Shown: piece by piece, positions 36,910-47,850 of the stretch | Layout: each line of letters opens with the position of its first letter | Position numbering within the stretch: position 1 is the first letter of the stretch | Assembly: GCF_029784155.1 (NCBI RefSeq) | Contig: NC_073692.1 | Coordinates: forward strand, 318,699,641-318,763,640 | From: Uranotaenia lowii | Taxonomy: Eukaryota > Arthropoda > Insecta > Diptera > Culicidae | Length of the DNA stretch: 64,000 nucleotides | Direction: 5' to 3' | Position numbers and translations under genes: made by a program | The notes under the pieces: generated by a model | Databases searched by the model: none | Told to the model about the DNA's origin: nothing | Seen by the model: the letters and a program-made list of their open reading frames with translations, nothing else

Positions 36910-37100
36910 ATTCTATGAAGCAGTGGAAAAATTTGAAAACTGTAGCAGAATTTTAAGCTTGGGATGGATTTTTGAGGTTTTTGCATTAGTTTTTAGTCAA
37001 GATAATTACTCTTGATTATCTTTGCTTTATTATCATAATTTGATTATGAATTTACAATTTTGAGTCTAGAGTACAATACCTCGCTTGCTTTTTTGGATCC

Positions 37101-37370
37101 TCATGGGGGGGGGGGGGGGGATTTGATTAGGGAAAATTTCCCATGAATATGGCATTCGTGCCCGAAATTTCTTAAAAAAAAGCTTAACCTTACTGAAATT
37201 TGGTTCCACCGGATGTCTACGATAATACCATTATCATGTCTAACTTGTTCGAAGCCACGGCAATCGATAATAATATGTTGTACAGTGAGCTGTTCTCCAC
37301 AGTATTGGCAGACATTTGGCAAAACATTTTGGGTTGATTTCATCTCATTTGCTTGATAAGCACTCGAGCT
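37101..37370 (-). pseudogene. LINE ORF2 C-terminal fragment (CCHC-like zinc knuckle)
   Basis: The minus-strand frame reads VCQYCGEQLTVQHIIIDC and then RGFEQVRHDNG. This is the cysteine-histidine motif (C-x2-C-x7-H-x4-C) found at the C-terminus of ORF2 in several LINE clades, such as R1 and I. The frame runs into a 15-G homopolymer (37107-37121) that marks the end of the recognisable piece. Only about 80 codons remain, and upstream RT or RNase H parts are not seen. Confidence 0.55.
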
Positions 37371-37675
37371 AGGCCAAAAATATCCTTAAGTTGACTCCCC
37401 TTTTTCAAATACCTAAAGGAAGAAGGGAGGTGTATCAAATAATCATAGAAACGTTTTCTTCTATTCGATTGATTACAGTTTGTTAAGTTGAGTGCATTCA
37501 AGAGAGAAATATTGATTCTGGTGTGTTACGAAGAGGAGGAGGGGGGTTTGAAATGATCGAAAATTTACATGATATACGTAATTTTCATAATATTTAAATG
37601 GCTTCATAATAGAAACCTTTCTCGTTAATTAACACCTTCCAATGCCAAAATTGGTTCCTTTTGCTCTATTATTCT

Positions 37676-38193
37676 CTGGAATCCAGAAGGTCATCGAAGA
37701 AGAGGCAGGCCCAGAAACTCGTGGCGGTGAAGCCTAGCCGCTGAAATCCGAACTGTCGACGAGAATCTTGACTGGGACCAGGTGAAGACGCTGGCCCCGG
37801 ATCGTCAACAGTGGAGGTCTTTTACCACGGCCCTATGCACCGGAGGATCGGCGCGGGATCATTAAGTAAGTAAGTAAGTAAGTAAGTATTCATAATACGT
37901 TTACTAAGCATCTTCATATTAGCGTAAGACCCTCACTAACATTTTAATGATTCTCATTTTGCAACTATTTAAAAAAAATATCTGAGAAAAGTGTTCGTAA
38001 AAATTGCTCTGAATTAAAAACTGAATATTTGATTATTTTCCTGAAGTATTTTGCTGAATCGTTGTTCGAAAGTATCGGATTATCATTAATTCTTGTTCCA
38101 ATTCTTCAATATATAAATTTAATTCTCAATAAGATCATCAAAATCATTTTCGTAGGTATGAAGCTTACCAAACTTAATTTTTGATTGTTTCTC
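37676..38193 (+). repeat. 518-bp near-identical duplication, copy R1
   Basis: It matches 39881-40398 with no length change and, by eye, a single base difference (GGCGGTGAAG versus GGCGGCGAAG). It contains the last 190 bp of the RTE element, its (TAAG)n tail and 300 bp of the tail's 3' flank. Confidence 0.9.
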
Positions 38194-38668
38194 AATTTTC
38201 ACTAAAAGGCAGGAAAGTTACCAAATAATAATAGAATCAATCCTCGCAGGGGCGGTCCTAGAGTTGGCTCTTGGGGGGGGGGGGGGGGGTGATTTTCCAA
38301 ATTTTCAAAAATCAGTCAATAAGAAGGATCGTAATATATGTCATAAAAACCTTTATTTTGAAAAACAGAGTAGAGGAGGAGGGGGGTGGGGGGGTTGGTG
38401 TATACAGTTGCAAATAAGACTTGTAATTTGTAGGTTTGTATAGTTGTAGGTTTGTAATTTGGAAAATATGAAATTAGAGAAAAATAGTGAAAACTTTAAA
38501 CAATTTTTTTTAGATACACTTATTTTGATATCCTTTTTAAAAACTATCTGCGAATATTAGATGTTTTTTAAAGAATTCTCCGATATAAATGTCTTTTCAC
38601 AAATGAAAATTAAACACACATTTTTGAAGAAGAAAATGTAAAAAAAATCTTCAAGTTATTCATAATAC

Positions 38669-40070
38669 ATTCCCGGATTCTGCAACATTCCCGGCCGACT
38701 GGATGCAAGGTATCCTCGTAAAGGTCCCGAAGAAAGGAGACCTGACAGAGTGCGGTAACTGGCGAGGCATAACGTTGATCTGTACAACCCTCAAAGTACT
38801 CTGCAAAGTGATCCTGAACAGGATCCAGGAGAAAATCGACGCTACACTCCGACGGCAACAAGCTGGATTCCGATCCGGACGATCATGTGTGGACCACATC
38901 ACAACGCTACGAATCATACTGGAACAAATCAACGAATTCCAGGACTCTCTTCTGCTGGTGTTCGTTGATTTCGAAAAAGCATTCGACCGACTTAACCATG
39001 AAAACATCTGGGCGGCTCTAAGGCGACGAGGGGTCCCAGAGAAACTAGTCCATCTCATCGAAGCACAATACGAGGCATTTTCGTGCAAGGTCTTGCACGA
39101 TGGTGTCTTGTCCGAACCAATCCCGGTAACTGCTGGAGTGAGACAAGGATGTATCTTATCACCGCTACTTTTCCTCATCGTAATGGATGAGATTCTGACT
39201 GGATCGATCGACTGTGCACCGAACCGAGGTTTGCCGTGGAATCCTTTAACAATGGAGCAACTGAACGACCTTGACCTGGCTGACGATATTGTTTTGCTCG
39301 CCCAAACACAACCGGACATGCAGAGCAAACTCGACGACCTCACCGAAAGCTCCAAGGCAGCAGGTCTCAAAGTCAATGTCGGAAAGCCCAAGTCGATGGA
39401 AATCAACACAGGAAATCCCTCCAGTTTCATGGTAGCTGGGCAACAAGTTGAGAAAGTGGAGTGCTTCCAGTATCTTGGTAGCCAGATAACGCCTGATGGT
39501 GGTACCAGGAAAGACATCGAAACCCGGATCAGAAAGGCCCGATTTGCGTTTGCGAGTCTCCGAAACATCTGGCGGTCACGCCAGATCTCTCTACGAACAA
39601 AAATCCGAATCTTCAACTCAAACGTCAAATCCGTATTGCTGTACAGGTGCGAAACATGGTGCACATATGCGGTGACGACGCGAAAACTGCAAGTATTTGT
39701 AAACCGCTGCCTGCGGAATATCATCCGCGCTTGGTGGCCTGGCAACTGGATCTCGAATGAGGAACTACATCGCCGGTGTCATCAAAGGGCGCTAGAAATC
39801 GAGATTCGGGAACGTAAGTGGAGATGGATTGGGCACACGCTGCGAAAAGATGAAAACGAGATTTGCAGAGAGGCGCTTGACTGGAATCCAGAAGGTCATC
39901 GAAGAAGAGGCAGGCCCAGAAACTCGTGGCGGCGAAGCCTAGCCGCTGAAATCCGAACTGTCGACGAGAATCTTGACTGGGACCAGGTGAAGACGCTGGC
40001 CCCGGATCGTCAACAGTGGAGGTCTTTTACCACGGCCCTATGCACCGGAGGATCGGCGCGGGATCATTAA
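38669..40070 (+). CDS. RTE-clade reverse transcriptase, partial ORF2
   Basis: The open frame runs without stops from the truncation point to TAA at 40068-40070, about 466 codons. Reverse transcriptase blocks are intact: CGNWRGITL, VDFEKAFDRL (first catalytic Asp), GVRQGCILSPLLF and LADDIVLL (catalytic Asp pair). The C-terminal part has RKWRWIGHTLRKDENEICRE and RRRGRPRNSWRR, the signature tail of RTE elements such as those in mosquitoes and schistosomes. The protein would copy element RNA at nicked DNA, but the missing endonuclease and promoter make this copy immobile. The uninterrupted frame shows it inserted recently. A long minus-strand ORF over it is a mirror artefact. Confidence 0.9.
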
Positions 40071-40091
40071 GTAAGTAAGTAAGTAAGTAAG
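38669..40091 (+). mobile_element. 5'-truncated RTE-clade LINE insertion
   Basis: The copy ends in a (TAAG)6 tail. It is flanked by a perfect 12-bp target duplication, TATTCATAATAC (38657-38668 and 40092-40103), so both ends are exact. The 5' truncation removes the endonuclease and start of ORF2. Confidence 0.93.
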
Positions 40092-40398
40092 TATTCATAA
40101 TACGTTTACTAAGCATCTTCATATTAGCGTAAGACCCTCACTAACATTTTAATGATTCTCATTTTGCAACTATTTAAAAAAAATATCTGAGAAAAGTGTT
40201 CGTAAAAATTGCTCTGAATTAAAAACTGAATATTTGATTATTTTCCTGAAGTATTTTGCTGAATCGTTGTTCGAAAGTATCGGATTATCATTAATTCTTG
40301 TTCCAATTCTTCAATATATAAATTTAATTCTCAATAAGATCATCAAAATCATTTTCGTAGGTATGAAGCTTACCAAACTTAATTTTTGATTGTTTCTC
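39881..40398 (+). repeat. 518-bp near-identical duplication, copy R2
   Basis: This is the copy in natural context: the end of the RTE insertion plus its 3' flank. R1 lies 2205 bp upstream in direct orientation. Confidence 0.9.
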
Positions 40399-42109
40399 TT
40401 GAATTTCAAGCTCTCATACTATTTTTTTTTAATTTATTGTAACATATACTAAAAAATAGTAACTAATTTTAAACGAATAATTTATGAAAAAAAAATGAAA
40501 AGCAGTATATTTTCTTCATGCTCTTAATATTTCCAAACTATTTGTATAATGTTCGAATAAAATAAAAGAATGTTGAATAAAGAGTTAATTTCTGAAATTA
40601 AATACTATTTCTATATTTAAGTGAAAAGTCATAATCAATTGCAATTGAAATAACCAAACTTTCAGTTTCAGAGTGGATTTTTTAACCTAAATTATTAAGC
40701 AGAATTTTTACTCAACATTTTGAATATTATTTGGTAGATGAGCTAAAAAGAGTATCGGCGATATAATAGGTGTGAATTCTGAAATCCAGCCGTGTTGGTA
40801 ACAAATTAGAAAAATGTCTTTCGAATGTTCAATTTGAGCGATTGCCTTGTTTCCGAGAAAATAGTCGGGGATGACGGAATAATTTTATCTCATCTGGGAA
40901 AAATTTAAACATAGGCAAGTTTTTGGAGCCTATTTAATAAAAACTGATTTTGGAAATAAATTTATGAACTCGATTTTTTGTCAGATTTTATCCATCACCA
41001 CTAGTTTCAGAAGTAGTATTTCAAAAGTGATGATAGAATTGATGGAAATAAATTTCACTTTTTGTATAGAAAATGAACAACGCGTGAAAAACTGCACTCA
41101 CATACATACGCAGGTAACGCGAGCCTCTCACAGCTTTGGAGCAAAAGTACTAATCAAAACAGGTGAAAAACACTATTTTTTCGAGTTTTGTATATAATTT
41201 GAATCATAACTGATATCAAGCTTAAACCAATAATCTAAATTTCATATTTTTAATGCTATTTTTCCTTACCATAAAATCCCCATAATTGAAATTTATTATA
41301 ATAACCTTAATCATAATTTGTATTTCCTTTTTAAACGTAAAAGTATGTTAATTAAAATTCTAAAAATCTGAAAAATTACCAAATTATGATGAATCGTTTT
41401 ATATCAAGAAATCAAAATCGATCATTATTGCTACGTTGAGGAAAATACAATCAAAGCTAATTTTTTTCAAACGTTCAAAAATAAGAAATTATTTAAAAAA
41501 AAAAATTGAAATTTTTATGTATCTTTTAATTTATATTGTCTAGTCAGTTTCTGTATCTTTTATTCAGAAAAAAATATGGCCTTTGGAGATGCATTCTGTA
41601 AAAATCGGAGCTTGCAATGAAAAATAAACCAAGAAATGGAAATGTAGTATTAGATGTAGGAAACAAAAATCGAATCTGTTCAGGTGGACATCTGAGGAAG
41701 GGGGGGTAGGAGTCGCCAAATATCCACACTTGTACGCAGAAAGGGAAAAGGGGGTAAGAATCTCTTTTTTTTTGTCCACGTGGTATCTAAACGGCCCCAA
41801 AGGCAATTTAACACTTGAAGGCTCAAATCTTTACTTCTCAAAAGGATCGAGATATGTTGATCCATCAAATCGATCTGCAATAACTTGTATAATAACAAAG
41901 TTATAGTCGAAACAAGTTTTGAGGTATTTATTGAACATACCGACTATTTGGTGAACATTATCAAAAAATGATCAAACTACAGCTAGTCTGAAAAAACATT
42001 TTCAATAAACAGCCAAAAAGCGAAAAAAACTCATGAGCATTAAAGATAACATATCAGATTAGCGAAACGTTGTTTGATGACAGAGATACACACGAAATAA
42101 AATTGCATG

Positions 42110-42516
42110 TTTCGTATGATCCCAAACATTTTTGCCGATACACCATACTGAGGAGTGAACCCAAACTTTGAACGATAACTTAAGTAGCTATTTTATCTCT
42201 TTAATGCACTATGCAAATTTTTAGCAGAAAATTTAAAAAACTGTATTTTAATATTTATGAAAAAAGTTTCAAATGCAACTCAAGTTTTTAAATTCGGTCC
42301 AAGTGCGATTTTTTTTTGGAAATTTCCCAACTTTAAGCCAAGTTTAAGTCATATTAAGTTAACATATACATTTTGCCAAAATCATACGATAAAAGTTTTG
42401 ATCATCGACTTTAGAATGAGATCAAAAGAAATGCAATATGTCATAAGATGACTGAGATATGACCAAACGAATTTTCTTGTTTTGAGGGGGTGATCCCAAA
42501 CTTATGGCCGGTAGCG
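42110..42516. mobile_element. Diverged relative of the 11.8-kb Tc1-like MITE
   Basis: The right end (GGGGTGATCCCAAACTTATG, GCCGGTAGCG) and the subterminal CATATCTCAGTCATCTTATGACATATTGC region (read in reverse) match the hairpin MITE at 11764. Loop sequence AATGCAACTCAA..TTAAATT..GGT is also shared. The right target TA is at 42517-42518. The left end was not found. Confidence 0.55.
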
Positions 42517-42521
42517 TAGTA

Positions 42522-43478
42522 AGGCTATGATCATTTAGTATCCGGGCACTTTATTTCGGTGATAGCTACGTTAATTGAGCTCGGATATGCAAAACTTTAG
42601 TAGCGTTTTGTTGGTTATGAAAAGGACTACCTTGCCTATTTTTGATAGATTTTTAAGTTAACGTGTGTTTGAGATATTTACGATGCAAAAAGACATGGTA
42701 AAATTGATTTTGCACAAATTTGCTCCTTTTACGCATTTTGCGCCTCGAAAATTCTTCATTGTTGACTTGAAAGCTCATGAACTGTTGATTTTTTTTAATT
42801 TTTTTTTCGTACCAATTGGTTAAGAAGTATAAGCAGTCACTCTAGGATCCACACGAAGTTCAACTCAACCATCGGAGTGCAACCCTTGATCTTAAATATG
42901 GAAAAAAGTCTATGGTTATTGGGGATAACTGAAGCAGACTTCTTAAATAATGCAAAAAATCCATTTTTAACAGGCAAAAAGTGTTGTCTGACTAGTAGAC
43001 ACCAAGTATTATTTATAATTTTTTATAATAATGATCAGTTTCAAAGATCGCAATCCGTGTATCCGGTTGTTACGCAATATGACAGATGTGTTCTGATGGA
43101 TAAAAAAAATTATGTTAAAACCGGATTTAAAAGATCAAATTTTTCGAGATGCCTACTCATGAGAAGATTCCAACCAGATTCCAATTGCTTTTTCTAGGTG
43201 AGTTTGTGTAAAATATCATGATTTTGTAAAGGTTTTACTTCTGTGGTAAAAAAAAATAAATCAATACATGACTGAAAAAAGTGTGCAAAGATAAAAAAGA
43301 GATTTTATGAAAAAGTTAGATTATTTCTTGAAATCATTGATAAATATTTTTTTTTATATTTTTATATCAAATGTCATATTAACACCTTCATTTCCTCCAT
43401 ACAAAGTTTTTCGATCGAATGAATAGTTTTTAAAATACACACGTTACAAACTACCCGGATACTAAATGATCATAGCCT
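42522..43478 (+). mobile_element. Tc1/mariner element with transposase remnant
   Basis: This 957-bp element has inverted ends beginning AGGCTATGATCATTTAGTAT on both sides, flanked by TA at 42520-42521 and 43479-43480. Inside, the frame 42877-43197 retains TQYDRCVLMDKKNYVKTGF, clearly a decayed form of the ITmD37E motif YDGCVLMDDETYVKADF. The catalytic DDE stretch has changed to DKK, so it is inactive. It sits 5 bp beyond the end of the Tc1-like MITE relic. Confidence 0.75.
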
Positions 43479-44688
43479 TATATGGTCAGAAAATTCTAAT
43501 TCAATGCTGTAAGTACCTCAACAAAAGTTATTTGGGGAATTCATTCCAGAGAATTGTAAGTTATAGCTGTTTTAGTTTGGCGGACCGACTTTTTTTTTAA
43601 TTTTAAGCTTTTTAAGTGATTAATAAATTCTTTTATTAAACAAACACCCCCACGGAGTGGAAAAATTTGAGAATTCGAAAGTACACCTACTAGGAAAAGT
43701 TCTTAGTTTTTACATGAACCCCCGCGTTTGCGAGTATTTCGTAACGGTTTTTTGCCGCTTGGGGGGGGGGATGATCACCCCGATTACCCCCCCCCCCCCC
43801 ATAGGACCGCGCCTGATTCCTCGTATCCTCGTAAATTTAGCATGGACGGCTACATGCCAAATTTATTTTACTTTGTCTGAACAATTCCCTAGTAACGCAT
43901 AAAAACGTATGAGTACCCCCTCTCCCTTCATAGCTTCACACTGGAAAGACAGTGTCGTATCTGACCGATTAATGTTCGGAATTGTTTTCGATTTTTCCTC
44001 CAGCATCACACCGGTTACACTTCACACTTTTAATATTCTTCTCTTCCAAGCTCTCTCAATCAACTGACTCCTCAAGCATTTGCCATCGAACATCAAATGA
44101 ACACATAACTTATCGTAGATACTTGTTCTCTCCAATCGATCTAATAGAGATTATCCGGAAGCCTTTTTTTTTAAAAAAAAAAGCCCACAAACACATACAG
44201 GATCTCAATGAATCTTGATGTTTCCATGTAGAGATTCATTTTTCTCATATCTCAGCGAAAATCTTTGGAGGATATGATGGCTACCCAAGTAACAATTTTG
44301 GCCTTATTATGGTCAGCAAAACTTCGTTTAGACTATAGCTTTAATCGTCATAAAAAGCTAAAGCGCATTCTAAAACATCACCAAATCTCTAGTAAAGCTA
44401 AAATCTGGCCAATTTTTCAAACCTCAATAAAATTATTATGCTTTTAAATATTGATCACCAAAGCTTTTATAAAGCAATTATTAAAAATGTAAACAATTTT
44501 AATTTTTTTTCGATTCTGTGAGATCTCCCAGTTTTTTTTTATTTTTTCCAGCAACCATGATGGTCGATGAATGATGATTCCATTATTGAGATATGATCTG
44601 GTAAAATTAATAGATAAAACACCAATGTTTAAACCATATTATGAGCATATTTTTTACTGCCATTCAAGATTTTTGGTAAAATGTGTAT

Positions 44689-44935
44689 TAGAGTGCCCCA
44701 AATGACCCGACTTTTGAAAAAGGCAGGCTAGAATTGATCCTAGGCCTAGTGCAAGATCGCATGCCAAATTTGGGCCGAATCGGATCACGGGAAGGGGTCG
44801 CTCAACGAGCATGAAGTTTGTATGGGATTTTGAGACATTTTGTTGGGGAAAAACATGCAAAACCAGTATTTCATGAATAACTTTGGTTTCTTTCGGCCGA
44901 TTTCTTTTGAATCAGCAACCTTGTTAAAAAGTACT
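44689..44935 (+). mobile_element. TAGAGTGCCCCAAATG MITE, truncated copy
   Basis: It starts TAGAGTGCCCCAAATGACCC and matches the complete MITE at 54718-55120 over about 240 bp, including GCCAAATTTGGGCC and GGGAAGGGGTCGCTCAACGA. The right end is missing. Confidence 0.75.
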
Positions 44936-44949
44936 TTAAATGACTGATA

Positions 44950-46310
44950 ATCACATAAAACCCCCACTATATGGGTTTTAGTTCAAAGCGATCAACAAGT
45001 AGAAGTCGAATTTGACTATCTGATGCCATCTTGAAATCGAAGATTGCATCTTCCGCTGAACTTTAAAATGCTGTTGATGACTTCAAATCTCCACAATACG
45101 GGTAATGGTTTAACGGCTTAACTTAGAGAAACCGAATTTCGCTATAAGACGCCATCTTGAAATCCTAGATGGCAGCTTTCGCTAAGCTTTAAAATGCTGT
45201 TAATCACAAAAACATGTGAAACGCTCACAATATTATTATTGGGTTTAAGGGCAGAACCAGTAGAAGTCGAATCCTTCTTACTTCAAAAAATCTGTAAAAT
45301 ACTGTAAATGACTAAAATCGGACGAAAGCTTTACAATACTGGTATTCTGTGAAAGGGCTTAACTAGAAGAACCAGACCCTGTTTGTTTTTGGCAACACGC
45401 TCGAACATTTTGTGTTGCCAAAATCGAACGTTGCCGTAATCGAGCGGTTTTTTTTTTCAACTTTTTTTCATTAAGAACTACATCAAAGCTACTATTTGAA
45501 ATTTTCACTCAATTTCTGATCATTCTAGTCATTTTTTAAATATTTTTTTATCATGTTTCTGATGCATTTAGCACTTTTCTTGTTTTTTTTATTGTTTTTT
45601 TATGCCATATTCGCTATTTATGTCATTTTATCAGATCTATCGTGCTATTATTTTTAAATTGTATTGGTCCTATTATAGCGAAAACTAAAAGGTAATGTTG
45701 TTTCTTTAAACCGATCAAATGTGCCAAAATTGAATGTTTACAAAAACGAACGGGGTCTGTATTTTGATTGTTTTATGCAATTTTCAGTCATTTACAGCAT
45801 TTAAGAGCTAAGCGAAAGCCGCCATTTTGGTTTTCAAGATGGCGTCTGATGGAGAAATTCGACTTCCATTCGTTTAGCCTTTTAACTCAATACTCATATT
45901 TTTGTTTTCAGTCATTTAAAGCATTTTTAATTTCAGCTGAAGCCGCCATCTTGGATTTCAAAATGGCGTCAAAAAGTGTAAATCAATTTTTTTCAGCTTA
46001 TCCCGAATAACTAATACCCATATTTTGGAGGTTTCATGCGATATTGAATGGTTTCTAGCATTAATCGAAAGCCGCCATCTTGTATTTCAAGATGGCGTCT
46101 GATAGAGAAATTCGACTTCTTCTCGTTGATCCCTTTCACCTTATACCCCTTACTGTGGATGTTTTATTAGATTTTCAGTAATTAACAGCATTGACAAAAA
46201 TGCGAAAGCCGCCATCTTGGATTGAAAACGGCGTCAAGCAACAATTTTTTTTTCCTACTGTTTGGGCCCTTTCACTTAATACTCATATTGTAGAGATATT
46301 CATAACATTT
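44950..46310. repeat. Inverted array of about 130-bp repeats with GCCATCTTG motifs
   Basis: Two recognisable units at 45.0-45.2 kb face one way, and four units at about 45815, 45942, 46070 and 46206 face the other. Each unit carries a near-palindromic core, GCCGCCATCTTG..CAAGATGGCGTC, followed by AGAAATTCGACTTC, a ...CCCATAT...GG segment and TTTCAGTCATTTACAGCATT. The spacing is 127-136 bp. A MITE (45373-45759) occupies the centre. Confidence 0.75.
45373..45759. mobile_element. MITE at the centre of the inverted array
   Basis: Inverted ends CAGACCCTGTTTGTTTTT and CAGACCCCGTTCGTTTTT (right end in reverse; 16 of 18) enclose 387 bp without an ORF. No clear target duplication was seen. Confidence 0.55.
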
Positions 46311-47029
46311 ATGATGGTGATTTCAAGTTTTTTAAAATTTTTATACGTTTTTTTTTTAATTTTATCTCAAAACCAACACACATAACTTAGCGAAAATGTA
46401 TAATAATGCGAATTCATTAAATTTTATGACGGTTCAAAAATCAAGCACTGAGTGCTATGAAAAACCTGTAAAAGAGAGCTTGAAGCAAACTTCTAAGTGT
46501 TTAATTGTAGTTTTAACAGAAAATTAAGAACTCTTTGAAAACAACGAAAAAAGCATGTTTAATAAAAGACTTTTGAGCGTTTCAAAACCATCAGAAAACA
46601 AATGGTCGAAACAAGGATATAAGCACCATAATGAAACGAGCTGCACAGAAAATGACAGAATAAAAGTATAATAAAACTTCCTAATGCTAATTGGCTTACT
46701 CTGTGTTACTTGAGTTTACATCTACATATTACAAATGCTAAAACCACCAACCCACTTTTTTCTTTTTCTTTCTAGTGTTCTTGTGTCATTTTCGATTCAT
46801 TCCCTTGTCAATTCATTTCATTGTCATTTTCGACCCTAAGAACACGATGGTAAGGATTTAGTCAGAACGGGTTTATTTATTACATGTCTATCGATTATTT
46901 TTAAATCTTCATTTTTATTTATTTTTTCCGTCATTATTTAATTGTCTATTTGCTAGTTTCTATAATATTCTCTACAGATGAAAGGTATCAAAACTATCAT
47001 AAAAACATTCCTCGTAGCCAAATGCTGAA

Positions 47030-47850
47030 AAGAATTCCTTGATTCTAGCAATACAATTCATGGGAACAAAACAAAAAAGTAATTTGTACCCAAAAAAAAC
47101 TTTATTTGATGTTATACAATTTTTTTTAAATCAAATTTTCTTTTTCAATTTAAGGGTTTTTGACTGTTTATTTGAAAGGTGTGTAACTGTAGGATGAGAA
47201 TAAAAAACATAAAAAAATTTAGTTACATAGCCAGGAAATTTATTGATTTCTATAATCTTTACAAAAGTATTTCATGAAACTGTAGAAAGCTCAAGAAAAC
47301 AAAGTCTACCATTTTTAAATACTTTCAAATGGATTCAGGCTTTTTTTGGAATGGTTATAATTTTTTTTCATGAAATACTAAGCTGCTTATCATGTTAACA
47401 AAAAATGAAGCTTAAGAATATTCAAAACCAAAAATCAAAGACAAACTTCCTTTCAAGCTAGTTTCAATGTATAGATATGAATCCAACTGTAAGTTGAAAT
47501 TTCAAGGACTAGACAAAATGAAAATTAATGTTGAAAAACATGCGGAAAAAATTCGCCTTGTCTCCCGGTAGGACTTGAACCCACATCTTGCACCTCTCCG
47601 GGACCGATGTATTAACATTCTACTGTAGTCCCTGAAATTTCAACTTACAGTTGGATTCATATCTCTTCAAAAAAGTTTCGTTGACTGAATGTTTGAGTCA
47701 AGACCTATCTCTGGTCATAGTTTAAAAAAAGCTAATTTCAATTTTATGGAATTTTAATGTGCAAAAATTTCTTCTTCCATAAAAATTTCCATACAAAATT
47801 GAAACGCGTTGCGCTAACTCAGGAATCGACTAAATCATCTCCAATTTTAC
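47030..47850 (+). repeat. MITE-like element, copy 2 (relative of 28179-28920)
   Basis: Shared blocks in order: CTTGATTCT(T/A)GCA, GATGTTATACAA, TTTATTGATTTCTATAA, AAAGTCTNC(T/C)ATTTTTAAATA, and GCAAAAATTTCTTCTTCCAT..AAACGCGTTG..GCTAACTCAGGAATC. It is lengthened by an insertion near 47.47-47.75 kb. Confidence 0.6.
47473..47664 (-). mobile_element. 192-bp element with 39-bp inverted ends and a Pol III-like B box
   Basis: Arms 47473-47511 and 47626-47664 are reverse complements at 38 of 39 positions. Between them, on the minus strand, GGGTTCAAGTCC (47582-47571) fits the B-box consensus of tRNA-type promoters. A convincing A box or cloverleaf was not found. It interrupts copy 2 of the MITE-like element. 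Confidence 0.6.

Larger units (their letters stand above)
38247..43815. mobile_element. Putative 5.6-kb hAT-like element with later insertions
   Basis: CAGGGGCGGTCCTA starts at 38247, and the right end at 43815 reads CAGGCGCGGTCCTA in reverse (13 of 14). Both are followed inward by long G runs. The flanks AATCCTCG (38239-38246) and ATTCCTCG (43816-43823) match at 7 of 8, as expected for an 8-bp hAT duplication. The interior includes the RTE insertion and the mariner-type element at 42522. I saw no hAT transposase, so the original element was probably non-autonomous. Confidence 0.55.

Noticed and set aside
38660..39745. 361-codon minus-strand ORF
   Set aside because: It is the antisense reading of a well-supported RTE reverse transcriptase; no domain of its own.
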